A stretch of 64,000 bases of DNA, from the NCBI GenBank assembly GCA_025093555.1, contig JAIWNF010000012.1, positions 62,001-126,000 of the forward strand, given 5' to 3'. The stretch is from Circinella umbellata (lineage: Eukaryota; Mucoromycota; Mucoromycetes; Mucorales; Lichtheimiaceae). The notes beneath the pieces were generated by a model. The model did no database searches, was not told where the DNA came from, and worked only from the letters and a program-made list of their open reading frames with translations. Below are positions 1 through 12,405 of the stretch, piece by piece (position 1 is the stretch's first letter; every line of letters begins with the position of its first letter). The position numbers and the translations under genes are program-made.

Positions 1-639
1 ATTGAATTGAGCTTATTTTTTCTTTGTTACACTGAAACGCGTGTAAACTTGAGTACGACGTACATGTGTATGGACAATTGATATTATCCGATGATAGACA
101 ATCCATATTTCGTAAAAAAAAATGAAAAAGGAAAAGTTTAGTGGAGCCCCTAAAAAGATAGTAATACAGTGAAGTGATTGATGAGTATACTAACAGTTTT
201 TTTAGACTTAACGTTTTTCTCTATGAAAAGATATACCAGAATATTTTGCTCACAGACCTGGCTTTGTAATAATAATAGCAAATAAAAAAACAAAGTATTG
301 AAAAAAGGGATCTTCACCTCCTTTAACGATCAGAAAAAAAAGGTGACGGAGTGTGTTGGGTGTCAACTGGGTCCTGTCGCGCAACGTGTCACGAGAAAAA
401 ATAACAAAGATCTATACAAAGAGAAAGAAACAAGACCCTTTTTTTCTTTTTCTTCTTCTCTTTTTCTTTTTCTTTTCGCACACATATTCACATACACCCT
501 TTACTTATATAATTTTTACTTGAACTTTTTTGCTCCTTTATTCAACCTATCAAACAACGAAAAAATAAACAACGTATATACGTATATATTTCGACACAAT
601 ACCACCACACATAAACATATACAACACAACGACAAAATA
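1..639. other. 5' flank of the methyltransferase gene
   Basis: AT-rich non-coding DNA. A strongly pyrimidine-rich block (about 434-475) precedes the methyltransferase start, as before several other plus-strand genes here. A frame is open from about 298 into the gene, but its first part is low complexity and has no ATG start. I see no other gene. Confidence 0.5.
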
Positions 640-2400
640 ATGGGAGCAAGACCTTCTAAACTATCACAGCGTGACCCAAGTGTTGAGAGTAACAATAATC
701 CATCATCCAATCAATCAGTATCTTCACCGACAGTAGTGATCGACGGACGGATATATCATAATATTGAATCTAGTTCATATTGTCTCCCACGCGACGAAGA
801 AGAACAAGATCGATTAAATTCAGTATGTTTTTCTTTTATTCTCTAGTTTGTTATTGTTACTATGATAACAATAAAACCATGGAAACAATCACCATAACAA
901 TCCGATTTTTTTTTAATTTTTCGTTATTTATCTTTTATTTTTTCTGTTTTGCTTGGTTGATCCTATAGGAACATTTTGCCATCAAAGCACTTTTCACTAG
1001 GTATGTTGTTTTGATCATTATTCATTTATGCAATTCAAAACTCATTCTTCAACTTATTGTAATTCAAGTTAAAAGTGAAATGTGCTTTTTTAAAAAGAGT
1101 TCCAAGAAAGACTGACTTTTTAGTATATTGTAATTTTTTTTTCTCGCATAGTAATATATTACCATACGTTGAACAACGATTACCAGACGATGCCAATATC
1201 CTTGATCTAGGATGTGGATCTGGTTCATGGGTGATGGTAAATTAAAGCGACCAACTAAAAAAAAAATCTAGCACCCCAACAAAAAAAAATATTCTTAGCT
1301 TACTGAAATATATAATTTTTTATTTGTATAACCTACTACTCCTTAAAGGAAATGGCAATAGAACATCCTAATGCACGTGTAACTGGCATTGACATGTCAG
1401 ATATGTTCCCGGCCGCAATTCGACCGGAAAATGTAACATTTAAACTCACAAATATCATCGACGGACTACCATACGACGATAATACCTTTGATTTCGTACA
1501 TATGCGTCAACTCATTGTCGGTTTACGTGCAACTGAGTGGCCAAATGTAATAACAGAGATATTTCGGGTCCTTAAACCAGGCGGACTTGTCCAGCTGGTG
1601 GAGTCGGATTTTACAGTGGGTATTTTTACACTTTTTTTGTTGTTTGCTTTAATCTGAATGGTGTTGGATTTAGTGGTTCAGTTGCGAAAGCTATTTAAAC
1701 TACTAAACGCTACTTTTTGTATTCCCGTTTCATCCACGTGTATGGTTATTTTTTTTTTCTCTAACACGTTTTTCATTTTTATTTTATTTTTTTTTTGTTA
1801 ACAATAATTGTAGGGAATGGGTCAGAGTCAACTAATCGATGCTGTATTAACGACTTGTAAGTTTATTTTCGATTTGAATTGCATGAATTTATATCCAAGT
1901 TATATTTAGCTCAAACAAACTAAAATAAAAATAATTAGTACATCGGGCAATGCAAGATAGAGGTCAAGATCCATGGATAGCATCAAAGCTTGAACAACTT
2001 TTGTCGGACAGAACATTTGACGATATTCATCAAGAAACGAGAACAATTGAATTCGGTAAGAATATAGAGATGCAAAACATAAATGAACGAGCTATTATTA
2101 TTCTTACGTGCTGAATCTTAAATATGTATATATATAACAATCAATGTCGTACCCAATGTTGTGGATGAAATATTTTAAATAGGTAAAGAAGGTGATCCAA
2201 TTGCAGGCGAGATGATGTGGTCGTGGAAAAGTGCAATGCGGTCACTTAAACCATTCCTTGCCGATCGATTACTTAAAAATCCAGACGAATATAATGTTGT
2301 GATAGAGAGATACTTTCAAGAATGTACACACTATCATTGGCATATGAAAATTTGGGCATTATGTGCTCGGAAACCATCATCATTAGTAGCATCATCATAA
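640..2400 (+). CDS. SAM-dependent class I methyltransferase
   Basis: Seven exons join in frame. The start is the ATG at 640 (MGARPSKLSQRDPS), followed by a Ser/Asn-rich leader. Introns begin with GTATGT or GTAAG-type donors and end in TAG. Motif I of Rossmann-type methyltransferases (ILDLGCGSGSWVM) is encoded just before an intron near 1238. The following exon (about 1350-1615) carries an acidic strand-2 loop (VTGIDMSD), then YDDNTFDFVHMR and VLKPGGLVQLVE, typical of motifs II-IV. The C-terminal exon ends in a Ser-rich tail at the TAA at 2400. The MGxxxSK N-terminus, Gly at position 2 with Ser nearby, could be an N-myristoylation signal (inference). The general fold is clear; the substrate is not. 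The family includes LaeA/UMTA-like regulators and small-molecule methyltransferases, and I cannot choose between them. Confidence 0.85.
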
Positions 2401-3070
2401 TTTTTTTTCTACATAATTCACACAAACCCACAACCACGCATAGCAACCCAATATCAACAACATTCACAAAAATATTTTTTTTATTCGTAAACTTATTCCT
2501 CCCTTACAAAACCTCCCACTACTACTATTATTATTATTTACAATCATTCCAAAAAAGCTCCTGTGAAGTTCATCCATTTTTATTTTACAACTCACTCGAT
2601 TTATTCAATCTCTTTCGCACTCATAATCCTTCTTTTTAACATTCATTCCACTTAAAAAAACTCCTTTCCGTTCCTCCCCCTATTTTTTTTTCTCTTGTTC
2701 CATTTCGACAAGTGCAGTGCTTTGCTTTGCTTGACTTAGCAAAGCTTTTTTTTCTTTTCTCTTTTTATATCTCTCCAAACCACTCTCAGCTCCTTCCCAC
2801 TTTTGATTTTGAAGAGTGAAACAAAAAGAAAACTGTTCTTTTTATAAAACAGTTTTTTTTACCAAAAAAAACGAGAAAAATAAAAAACAATAACACGAAA
2901 ATTGAATTGATTTGGTTGAAAAATAAACAACTATAATTATGATAATAATATAATAATAATATTATTATTAATGATATTTAAACATACAATATAAAAATAA
3001 GTTAGTAATAAATTAAGAGTAATAATACTAGTCAAAGAAAAAGAAAAACCGAAATATTTTTTTTTTCTTC
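2401..3070. other. Convergent 3' intergenic region
   Basis: AT-rich spacer between two converging genes. It contains pyrimidine-rich stretches and a run of ATAATA-type triplets near 2940-2970. I see no coding potential beyond chance frames. Confidence 0.4.
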
Positions 3071-3547
3071 TCAAAGCATGTAACCTTCAATGATCTCTGT
3101 ACCAAGTATTTCGCGGTTGCCAGAGCGGTATCGTATCATATATCTGCCATCCGGTAATTTGACATAAAAGTTAGAATATGGAAACTCGTTTGCTTTGCAG
3201 TACGTAGGACTGTACGGGGGAACGGCAAACATTGACTTATTATCTTCTGATAGTGGTGTTGTGGCGTCTTTTGTTTTTGTTTTTGTTATTGGCGTTGCCA
3301 TTGTAGTAGGACAAGGAGTAGTCGGTTCATAAATATTATCATGTAGAGTTGTACTTAATGTTGTATTAGTAGATGCTTCAGTTATGGAGGAAGAAGACGT
3401 ACAAGTAGAGAAAGAAGTAGATGAGTGTGTTGGATGATGAAGATATTTTGATCGACGTTTATGAAAAATCGTTGAAAACCTTGTCCGTATACTGCTTGAG
3501 GTATCCGATAAGAAGCTAGTGGGCCGCGAAGAATAATGATTAGTCAT
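3071..3547 (-). CDS. Small Ser/Thr-rich protein of unknown function
   Basis: A single-exon frame of 158 residues. I start at the ATG complementary to 3545-3547 (MTNHYSSRPTSF). The frame continues upstream to 3679 only through hydrophobic low-complexity sequence that looks like 5' leader. The N-terminal two thirds are Ser/Thr-rich with basic patches. The last 40 residues look structured and more constrained (motifs YSNFYVKLPDGRYMIRYR and EILGTEIIEGYML). I do not recognise a family. The conserved-looking C-terminal module suggests a real protein rather than a chance frame. Upstream on the same strand lie a (TA)n tract and a long poly(T). Confidence 0.6.
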   Translation of the reverse strand: MTNHYSSRPTSFLSDTSSSIRTRFSTIFHKRRSKYLHHPTHSSTSFSTCTSSSSITEASTNTTLSTTLHDNIYEPTTPCPTTMATPITKTKTKDATTPLSEDNKSMFAVPPYSPTYCKANEFPYSNFYVKLPDGRYMIRYRSGNREILGTEIIEGYML

Positions 3548-3719
3548 GATATAATAGAAAGGGTAAAAAAAAGTTATGATATTCAAATTAAAAATGCATG
3601 TAAAAATAAAAAACAAAAGAGAGAGAATAGATTGAGCCAAGAAAAAAATCGAGATCCCAGACAAAAAGAATAGCCCCACTCTTGAAAGTATATATATATA
3701 TGTTTGCCAAAAAAAAAGA

Positions 3720-3752
<33 letters not shown>

Positions 3753-3768
3753 CGCGCCCATGCAGAAT

Positions 3769-3807
<39 letters not shown>

Positions 3808-5857
3808 GTTGGGGGTGTATGCTGATGATGTGTTATAATCAAACAAACTTAACCCCTCAGCATCTCCCCCCACAAAGCAATGGATATGGACTTCGCAGCA
3901 AGTAAAAGGCCAAGTACTAAGTGCGGCGCGCGCTGAGAAAACGGAATATTTAATCAGTTATTTTTAAATATTTTCTTTTATTGCAACAGGGGGTAAAAGT
4001 GTCCCTTTTGGCACGCCACACCCAGCCAATCATACCATTTTAGCTGTATAATGAATACACTTATGTTATATATCCCTCCTCTAAGATTTATATATAACAA
4101 CCCCTTCTATAATATAATATACCCGAAACTTCGTAAAAAATAAGGCAACCTAACTATCGCACTAATTGTCAGACCACAACACGCGTCCTTCTTTTTATGG
4201 ATAGGATATGGATTTATGCATTATAATTACAAATGTAAATATGGATGAGAAAAAGAGCTAATCTGTACCAAGAACTTATTGAAATAACATGGTCAAATAG
4301 ATGCGGAATCTATTATAACATAAAGAAAATCTACAGCGAGTAATCATAATAAATTATTGATGAGCAAACTTAGGAAATGTTTTAGATATATTAGTATATA
4401 ATTGATAACGAAAGAAATGTACTCTACGTATTTACAATTTCTTCACCTAGCGATATATTAATTCTAATACTAATGGTTATCATTCGTCAGGACAAAAAAA
4501 ATTGGAACACAAGCTGTTATGCTGCATCCAGAAAAAAAATAATAGGTCAGGAAACCAAACAGATATTATCGAAATTATTTGATATTCTTACAAAAAAAAC
4601 ATGAAAAATTAATGTAATCTAACACATGTAGCAGTCATCTTCAAACAGTTGTGCTTCAATTTATTTACTATTCATGCAATTAAATGATTATTTACTACCG
4701 TATCATTATCATAATTATTGATTGCTAAAGGTAAAATTTTTATCTTATACAATGAGTATAATGAGAAAACACACACTAATCGTTTCATTATCTGGTTTGT
4801 ATGGGATGAGTATTTCTTTCTGACTAGCTGACAATTGTAAGTCATCATCAAAAGTGATTATAGACATAAAAACTATAATCTTAATGTACATGGTTAATTG
4901 TTGCTTACATATCCGTTTACTGTTCTAACTCTCCACAAAAAATATCTTATTTTCTATCGTTCAATATAATTGTTACTATTAAAGTTCATATTCATCCTTA
5001 ATTCACTATTGTATCAACATAAAAATAACAGAAAAAAAAATCAGTTTTAATGTAGTTTATATTGAAATGTACTTTACAAATTTCTTATTTTTCGTATGGT
5101 ATACTTTATCTTTTCATCTGATTTTTTTCCCGTCATGGGTTTCATATTTTCATTTGACGTATGTAGGATAACAATTACTATATTTTTGTTTTTCTTGATG
5201 TATGCACGGTATTATGCATCATCTCCCGAGCCCTCGAACAAGAAACATTTGATATTATAGCAGTTATTATTATCATTATTATTTTCTCAGTCACATGCTT
5301 CGAAGTTCTTAAAGTTTCTATTGTTCATAGCAACCATCATCGTTATACTAACAAACGAACAAGAACGTGATATCGTATTAATTATCATTATAGCGACCCC
5401 TAGATTTAGGTACCAACAGACTACCTGACATTATTTCTATATACAGAGAATAATGATCTGGGGTTACATGGTCATGAGCATAGCATATTCAAACTATATA
5501 AATTTTAGGTTTTAATATTCATTCTTATGTTAGATAATCAACATTATTGATATTTAAATTTTCAATATAGTTGTAATTTAAACACAATTTATCCTTTCTA
5601 TCTCATCAAACGTGAGCCAACGTGATAATTCCTTATAAAAAAAGAGCTTTTACCATCTTGACAATCTTTTTTATTCTTTCGTGCCTCCTTTTTTGTTCGT
5701 CGTGGTCTTGTTCTTTTTCTTAAAATATATAGATATGCGGCGGTAAATTTATTAGCAGAGGAAAGAATTGGCGGAACGGAATCTCACTCAGGAAACGCGA
5801 AAAAAAAAAAATTCCTGGGTTTCCAAGCCGACAACCTTCTTTTTTATTATTATAAAA
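3548..5857. other. Long AT-rich intergenic region with simple repeats
   Basis: It holds a (TA)n microsatellite (about 3724-3752) and a poly(T) tract (about 3771-3805), which is A-rich on the coding strand of the small gene downstream. From about 3950 to 5750 there is no frame longer than chance on either strand and no recognisable RNA gene or transposon. It serves as the divergent promoter region for the small unknown gene and the GATA-finger gene. Confidence 0.5.
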
Positions 5858-8510
5858 ATGTCAAACTACACCATACTTACAGCTAAAAAACGTACTGAAA
5901 CCAACATTCGAACCTTTGACTTACCTACAGATTCTAAACCATCACCAGCTTCTGATAATAAAAAGTAAATAAAAAAAACCTATTCTTCATAAAAGCATAT
6001 ACACGTGTTCTCTCTTTCTCCCTAACAATAATATATTACTTTTCAAACAAAATATATAAAAGTGGCACGTTATTGATCTCGTTGTTGCAATCTCGATTAA
6101 ATTGGTGTCATTCTATATTTCCTAAGTATCGCCATGATGCTGTACAACAACCACGACGTACCAATAATATGCGTAAAAAATGGCCCAATATGCGTTACTT
6201 GGGTACCTGTACAGTTTATTTAGGTGCTCATGTATTCCCCGAAACAACATTTTATGAAGCTGTTCGTAAAGAACCTTGGGTTCAATTAGCTAAAGACGCA
6301 GGATTTACAGAAGAAATCGCTGATATAAGTAATAATAATAATAATAATATCAGTGAGAGTGTTCAACAACAAGGGGAAGAGGAACAACGCGCCCAAGAAC
6401 AGGCTGATAACGAGGATGACGGAAAGCAACAACAGGGCGAACAAGAAAAGGAAACAGAAATAGAGAAAGAAAAAGAACAAATCCAACCACAAATCCAACC
6501 ACCACCTGAAACACACCGTGAACTAGTATTTACAGATCTTGTCATGGAATTCAAAGAGAATGCAGGCGAGCGATTCATATTTCCAAAGGAGGCTATAGTT
6601 GAAGTCTCGTCACATAAAAAGCCTTCCCAGCTCACTGCATCGTTCTTGTTACCTGTGATTGATCGCCAAGATTTCTTCCGTGATGCAGGTGAAAAGGTAG
6701 CACTCTGGGGTCATCAATCTATTTCAGAAACAATCCGAAACTTTGCAACCACATTGGATCAACCCATGGAAGAAATAGATGAGAATAATATTGTTAAACA
6801 AGAAGAAAGAGGGGAAGAAAGGGAAAGGTTAACATTGACAACAAAAGCAACAACTCAACAGCCTGTTAACATACGGTTATCCCCAGTGGATGAATCATTA
6901 TTACATGTTATATTATCAACAGTTCAACCAGCTGAAACCGTACGTGAAAAAATGATGATAAGATTAAAAACGCTTCCAACACGTACATATTTGCAATATC
7001 ATTCAGCAATGAATAAAACTATCATGGTAATGAGAAATGTTTATGAAATAAAAATATGTGCAAAACGCAACAAAAAAAACACATGTAATTTTTTTTCTTT
7101 GCATGAATGTATATGTAATGTGTGAATATATATCTATGTAGGAGCTACTAGAAAAAGCATCCAGTATACCTGATGTAATACACGGACCAGTAACAGCTGA
7201 AAAAAGACGAAATGAATTATTAAATGCTATACATCTTGGCAAAAGACCACGATCAGATGAAGAATGTAGGTTTTATTATTGTATTACCTCATGTCATTCG
7301 ATTGTCAATTTTATTAACAATAACAAATCAACTGATACTTTATATGTACTTAGTATTACCAAAAAGTAAAAGTGCACATATTAAAGATGATGGATTACGA
7401 AAATGTGCCTATTGTAGTGCAAAAACAACCACTATGTGGCGGCCAGGTCCTGCTGGTCAAGGCACATTATGTAATTCATGTGGATTAATGTGGTCTCAAG
7501 GAAAGATTCTTAAAGATGCGCCTATTTGTAGCAAAGAAGAACAAAAGAGACGTGCCAAAGAAGAAAGAGAGAGAAGACGACATGAAGAAGCGATGGAAGC
7601 GGAGAATGAACGTAAAAAGCAACTTTTGGAACTTGAACAACAAAAACAGAAACAGGAAGAAAAGCAGCAACAGCAAACGGCAAGTAATAGAAAGGGTTCA
7701 ACTCAAGGTAAAAATAGTATGCGTCATGCTGCCCAGGTTTCATCATTACAACAAAGTTCCGCTGAACAGCAACAGGAGCAATTAAAGCAATCAAAGAAGC
7801 AAAAGCAAAAACAGAAGAAAGTAAAACAAAAGCAACAAGAACAACAAACAATTATAGTACCTGCTCCTATTACACCTATTACACCTATTACACCTATTGC
7901 ACCTGCTGCATCTGCTCCCGCTGCTCCTGCTGATAGTACATCTACATCTGTATCAGCATCTTCTACATCTACACCAACAAATGAAATAAAACAAGAATCA
8001 AGATCATTATTATACCATAATCCACACGGTATAGCTCTTCCAACATTATCTATAGACTTTGGACCATCCTTTTTATTTGTTCATCCAGCATGTAGTATCC
8101 TTCTTATTGAGAATTGCTTTTCCATTCGTCTTGTCAAAGAAGGGTTCCCGCCTGTATCTATGATGATTGACAAAACCCAGCTCAAATATGCAAAGTTTGA
8201 AGTGATTGAAGAAAAACAGTTAAAACGTGAAGTACTCACCATGACCGTGATTCCAGAAGAGGGCCCCGTGCTTCATCAATTTAATACAGATCTTTTAATA
8301 CCTGGTGATAGGACCAAACATATGAAGATTCGTTTCTTGGAAAAGTTGGATACACACGGCGCAGTTGTTCAACGCATCCTTGAGCAATGGTTATTAACAC
8401 CTCCTGTCACCCCCACTAGTAATAATCATAAGTCTATTATCGAGCCTTCTGTTTCATCTGTTTCATCTACTGCTCCATCATCTACCCCATCATCATCTTC
8501 ATGTCTTTAA
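5858..8510 (+). CDS. GATA-type zinc-finger protein (783 residues)
   Basis: Four exons, 5858-5964, 6063-7026, 7142-7265 and 7354-8510, join in consistent phase to give about 783 residues. The start is MSNYTILTAKKR. Residues around 36-110 form a well-ordered block (WCHSIFPKYRHDAVQQP, KKWPNMRYLGTCTVYLGAH). A Gln/Glu-rich linker follows, then a second ordered block (ELVFTDLVMEFKENAGERF). A GATA finger lies near residue 416: CAYC, 18 residues, then CNSC, with WRPGP in the loop. This is the CX2CX18CX2C spacing seen in one class of fungal GATA factors. After the finger come a charged, Lys/Gln-rich coiled-coil-like stretch, a Pro/Ala/Thr repeat region and a further globular C-terminal domain before a Ser-rich tail. 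Likely a nuclear DNA-binding or chromatin protein. I cannot assign an ortholog; the domains flanking the finger are unlike ordinary nitrogen or light-response GATA factors. Confidence 0.85.
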
Positions 8511-8845
8511 GCCAAAATAGCCAAAAAAAAAATTGTAAATATCTCACATTATATCTTTTATACATATATCAATTTGAATTGTGGATTCAAAAAAAAACGT
8601 AAATAGTTACTTAAATAAATAAATATTATTAAAAAAAAGAAAAGAAATGTTATTTTGTATTATACAAACAAAAAGATAAAGATAAATGCAGAAGAAAGAA
8701 CAAAAAAAATGTATATAATTATCTAAATATGAGAGAGGAATTGTATAGAAAACGAAACTTTTTGTTGTTTTTTTTTGTGATGGAGAGAATATGTATGAGA
8801 GAAAAAGAAGAAAGGGGAGGAATGATCATGATGGGGCTTTTATTT
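8511..8845. other. Convergent 3' intergenic region
   Basis: AT-rich spacer between the GATA-finger gene and DBP3, which converge here. It probably contains both 3' ends. I see no gene. Confidence 0.4.
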
Positions 8846-10475
8846 TTAATCAAATTTAATCTTTGTAGCCTTGGGGACATCTCCAGTATCCTTAAAGAAA
8901 GCACCGTAGGCACTGTGAGTTTTCTTCTTGACAGTAGTACCATACTTGTACAATTCTTCTGGAACATTCATATTAGCTTGCTTCAATACATTAATCAGTT
9001 CACCCGAATGTGACTTGTCATCATCGGAAAAGAATGTATATGCAGTACCAGAATTACCACCACGACCTGTACGACCAATACGATGGATATATTGTTCAAT
9101 AGTCAAAGGGAAAGTTAAGTTGACGACATATTCAACGTTGGGAATATCCAAACCACGGGCAGCGACATCTGTAGCAATTAAAATAGGTGTATGACCCTTT
9201 TTAAATCCATCCAATGCATCACTACGCGCTTGTTGTGCTTTTTTACCATGAATACCAGCTACCTTGAATCCACTACGACCCAAAACACCTTCAATACGAT
9301 CACATTCCTTTTGATACAAGCCAAAGACAAGAATACGATTATCTCCTTTGTGAATCTTTCTCAACAAGTTAATTAACTTATCTTGTTTATCACGAGGATT
9401 TGGAACAACTTGAACGATTTGTTTGACACGTTGAGAAGCTGCCAATTCATCAGAGCCAATGGTGACACGGGTTGGGTTTTTGAGATAATCTTCGGCCAAT
9501 TTACGGATAGATTGAGGCCATGTAGCAGAATACATAAGTGTTTGTCGTTCCTTGGGTGTGCTACCGATAATTTGTCGAATATCACGTTCGAAACCTTCAT
9601 CCAACATACGATCAGCTTCATCTAAAACCAAAAATGAAATTTCGCTCAAATCACATTCCCCATCGTTCATCAAATCCATCAAACGACCGGGTGTAGCAAT
9701 GACAATATCGGTACCATGTCGTAATAAATTGACTTGGGGGTACTTGGGTACACCACCATAAACAACGACACTATGTAATCCCATCTTGTTGGCAGCTTCT
9801 TGAGCTTGTTCCTGGATTTGAACAGTTAATTCACGAGTAGGTGAAATCACTAACATTTTTGGCTTACGACCTTGTTCCTTGGGTTTGATGGTATGTTGCT
9901 GGGCCAAATGAATCAAACCAGGAATCAAGAAACCATAAGTCTTGCCAGAACCTGTTTCGGCAATACCCACAACATCACGTCCGGATAGAGCAAAAGGCCA
10001 AGTCACTGCTTGAACAGGTGTGGGGCTTTCGAATTTTTTGAAAATATCACCTAATAAATTGGGCAAACGAGCATAAGCGAATTTGGTAATAGGTCGAATT
10101 TTGAGATCGCTATCAATCTTGACTCGGTTGTCCTTAACAAAGGTATCAATCTCGGATTGAGGAAGTGCTGACAAATCTTCATGTTCCTTGTATACATAAT
10201 TGCCTACTTGATCAACAACAGAAGAAGTTGTTGACTTTTCGTCTTCAACCTTGCGTCGTTTAGTTTCGTCATTGTCATTGTCTTCATTCTTTCTCTTCTT
10301 CTCAGACTATATAAATATAGATTGTTAATTAGTTTATTATTATTATTCCTTTAAGTAAATCTATATTTTTATGCATATATACCTTATCCTTCTTCTTATC
10401 CTTCTTTTCTTTCTTTTCCTTTCTCTCCTTCTTATCCTTCTTTTCCTTCTTGTTCTTTACAACTGAATCACCCAT
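8846..10475 (-). CDS. DBP3: ATP-dependent DEAD-box RNA helicase Dbp3
   Basis: Two exons (10475-10383 and 10306-8846) give 517 residues, close to yeast Dbp3 (523). Exon 1 is a short, almost pure Lys/Glu/Asp segment (MGDSVVKNKKEKKDKKERK), the basic tail typical of Dbp3. The core has the helicase motifs in order: TPVQ (Q motif), AETGSGKT (I), PTRELTVQI (Ia), TPGR (Ib), VLDEADRM (II), YSATWP (III), ARGLDI (V) and HRIGRTGRGG (VI). In yeast Dbp3 is a nucleolar helicase that promotes early rRNA processing at site A3 for the 60S subunit. The divergent neighbour is NIP7, another 60S factor, with only 189 bp between the two starts. Confidence 0.93.
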
Positions 10476-10664
10476 GGTTATCTTTTGTGGAGAGGGAAAA
10501 AAAAGAGCCAGCTACAACAAGAAAATATTTTTCCTGCTTGACAGGACCTATTTAGTTCCGCTCCCCAATTTTGGCAATTCGGGTGGCTAAAGTTTCTGCA
10601 GCTTTGCCAACTTTCTTTTTTTTTATCGCCTTTTTTTTTCTTTAACCCATATATATATAAAACC
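10476..10664. promoter_or_regulatory. Divergent promoter shared by DBP3 and NIP7
   Basis: Only 189 bp separate the ATG codons of two divergently transcribed ribosome-assembly genes, so the upstream regions must overlap. The interval has an A/T-rich stretch (GAAAATATTTTTCC near 10522) loosely like the yeast rRNA-processing element, pyrimidine tracts leading into NIP7 and a TATATATATA stretch just upstream of its start. The element assignments are inference. Confidence 0.55.
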
Positions 10665-11564
10665 ATGCGTCCCCTCACTAATGAAGAAACCACAACTCTT
10701 TTCGAGAAATTAGCAAAATAGTAAGAATTATCTTTTTTTAAAAGCTTTATATTCATTGGGGGGATATATACTGTAAGGATCTATGATTTTGACATATTTT
10801 TTTCTTATATGCTTATATATAATAGTATTGGATCTAATATTAAGCACTTGATTGATCGTTCCGATGAAACATACTGCTTCCGTTTACACAAAGACAGAGT
10901 ATATTATCTCAGGTACATACTTCTTTTTAGTTATTTATTTAACCGACTGTCTCTTTTGAATATACAAGTTCTCTAACTTACAATATACAGTGAGAAAATG
11001 GTACGCGTAGCAAGCTCAATCGGTAGAGATCAATTGGGATCTGCAGGTGTCTGTTTTGGTAAATTCACAAAAACTGGAAAATTCACACTTCATGTCACGG
11101 CTCTTGATTATTTGGCACAATATGCAAAGGTAATTATTAATAATAATATTTTAGGAGAACATAAAGAAATGATAGCTTATTAATTATGTAATGGATATGT
11201 ACATATGTATTATAGCACAAAATTTGGATTAAGCCCAATGGTGAAATGACATATCTCTATGGTAACAATGTTGTCAAGGCACATTTGGGCCGTATTACCG
11301 ATGATACTCCTGAACATACTGGTGTTGTTATTTTTTCAATGACTGATATGCCATTGGTATGTATGAAAGAGATTTGAAGAATAGAATAAAAGGCGTGTAT
11401 CTATCGTGTACTAATATATATATATGTATATATCAATTATTCAGGGTTTTGGTGTGACAGCACGATCAACAGCAGAAATGAAGAAACTTCAACCAACCGA
11501 TATTATTGTTTTCCATCAAGCAGATGTTGGAGAATACCTTCGTTCAGAAGATACTTTATTATAA
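10665..11564 (+). CDS. NIP7: 60S ribosome subunit biogenesis protein NIP7
   Basis: Five exons splice to about 180 residues, the usual size of Nip7. It starts [20 protein letters not shown]. The Nip7 landmarks are [19 protein letters not shown]-equivalent [15 protein letters not shown], the [18 protein letters not shown] region and a C-terminal PUA domain ([35 protein letters not shown]). NIP7 binds pre-60S particles and is needed for 27S pre-rRNA processing. It is divergent from DBP3 and convergent with the RRG7-like gene. Exon 1 is 56 nt and ends in mid-codon. Confidence 0.95.
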
Positions 11565-11742
11565 TTCTTATGTTTTAATCTTTTTTATTGTTTTTTTTTA
11601 ATCATTTGTAATATATTATTTACATTCATTCCTTTCTGTTTCATTTATACAATCTATTCTACCCTTTTTTTTTTGCAATTAAAATACAAAAAGCAATCAA
11701 TCAAAAAAAAAGTTGTCTATTTTTACATTAAATATTTATATA

Positions 11743-12405
11743 TCATGAATCAACCAATATTTCAGATGGATCGATAATATGCCCATTGTACATTAATATA
11801 GGAGTAGGATCACCTTGTATATCATATTGAGTTGTTACTGTCAAACCATTTAAGATAGTTTCTTCGGCAACAGGATTAAATAACAATGATTCAAGTTGTA
11901 CATTACAAATTCTTGCTAATGCTAACGGCATATTGGAATCCATAAAATAAGATATTGTATCAGCTGTATACCGTTTGTTACTACTTGTAGCTAATATAGC
12001 TATCTTGGATGAATTATTATCTGGATATAATGCACCTGCAGAGCCGACCAAAGATCTTACATGATCAGGTGTACATCCCGCTTTGGTATTCTTGCATTGT
12101 ACAACGATACTTGTCAATGGTGCGATTGCTGGTGCTGGTGAAAGATCGTTTGGTTTTCGTTCTTGTAGTGAAGATAATCTTCGAAGTAATGGCCAAGTTC
12201 CACGTAAATCAATGCCACCATCACTTTTTCCACCCACTCTTCGTAATTGCATACCAAGTGACTTTTCAAGTACTTCGTGAGTTTGCCATTCGAAAAGTGT
12301 TCCTCGATATACTGTGGATTTTGTATCGGTAAGACCAGCATGTTGTAAAAAGGATTTGAGATCGTGAATAAGTGTTGATTTGGTGCGATTTAAAGCGGTT
12401 CTCAT
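11743..12405 (-). CDS. RRG7: RRG7-like mitochondrial protein, restriction-endonuclease-like fold
   Basis: A single-exon gene of 220 residues. The central motif series matches the DUF2034/RRG7 family: YRGTLFEWQTHEVLE, RRVGGKSDGGIDLRG and SIVVQCKN. These give the E..GG.xDxG.D...QxK pattern of PD-(D/E)XK nuclease-like proteins, with the catalytic Asp (GGIDLRG) and QCK both present. The yeast protein (242 residues) is mitochondrial and required for respiratory growth; its biochemical activity is not established. The start at 12405 (MRTALNRTKSTL) gives a basic, Ser/Thr-containing N-terminus suited to mitochondrial import. I am confident of the family and less so of one-to-one orthology. Confidence 0.8.
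   Translation of the reverse strand: MRTALNRTKSTLIHDLKSFLQHAGLTDTKSTVYRGTLFEWQTHEVLEKSLGMQLRRVGGKSDGGIDLRGTWPLLRRLSSLQERKPNDLSPAPAIAPLTSIVVQCKNTKAGCTPDHVRSLVGSAGALYPDNNSSKIAILATSSNKRYTADTISYFMDSNMPLALARICNVQLESLLFNPVAEETILNGLTVTTQYDIQGDPTPILMYNGHIIDPSEILVDS

Noticed and set aside
298..639. Upstream extension of the methyltransferase frame
   Set aside because: No ATG begins it and the translation is mostly Phe/Ser/Leu from a pyrimidine tract; the ATG at 640 is the better start.
3583..3873. Minus-strand frame with a long Lys run
   Set aside because: It is the translation of a poly(T) tract and a (TA)n repeat, not a protein.
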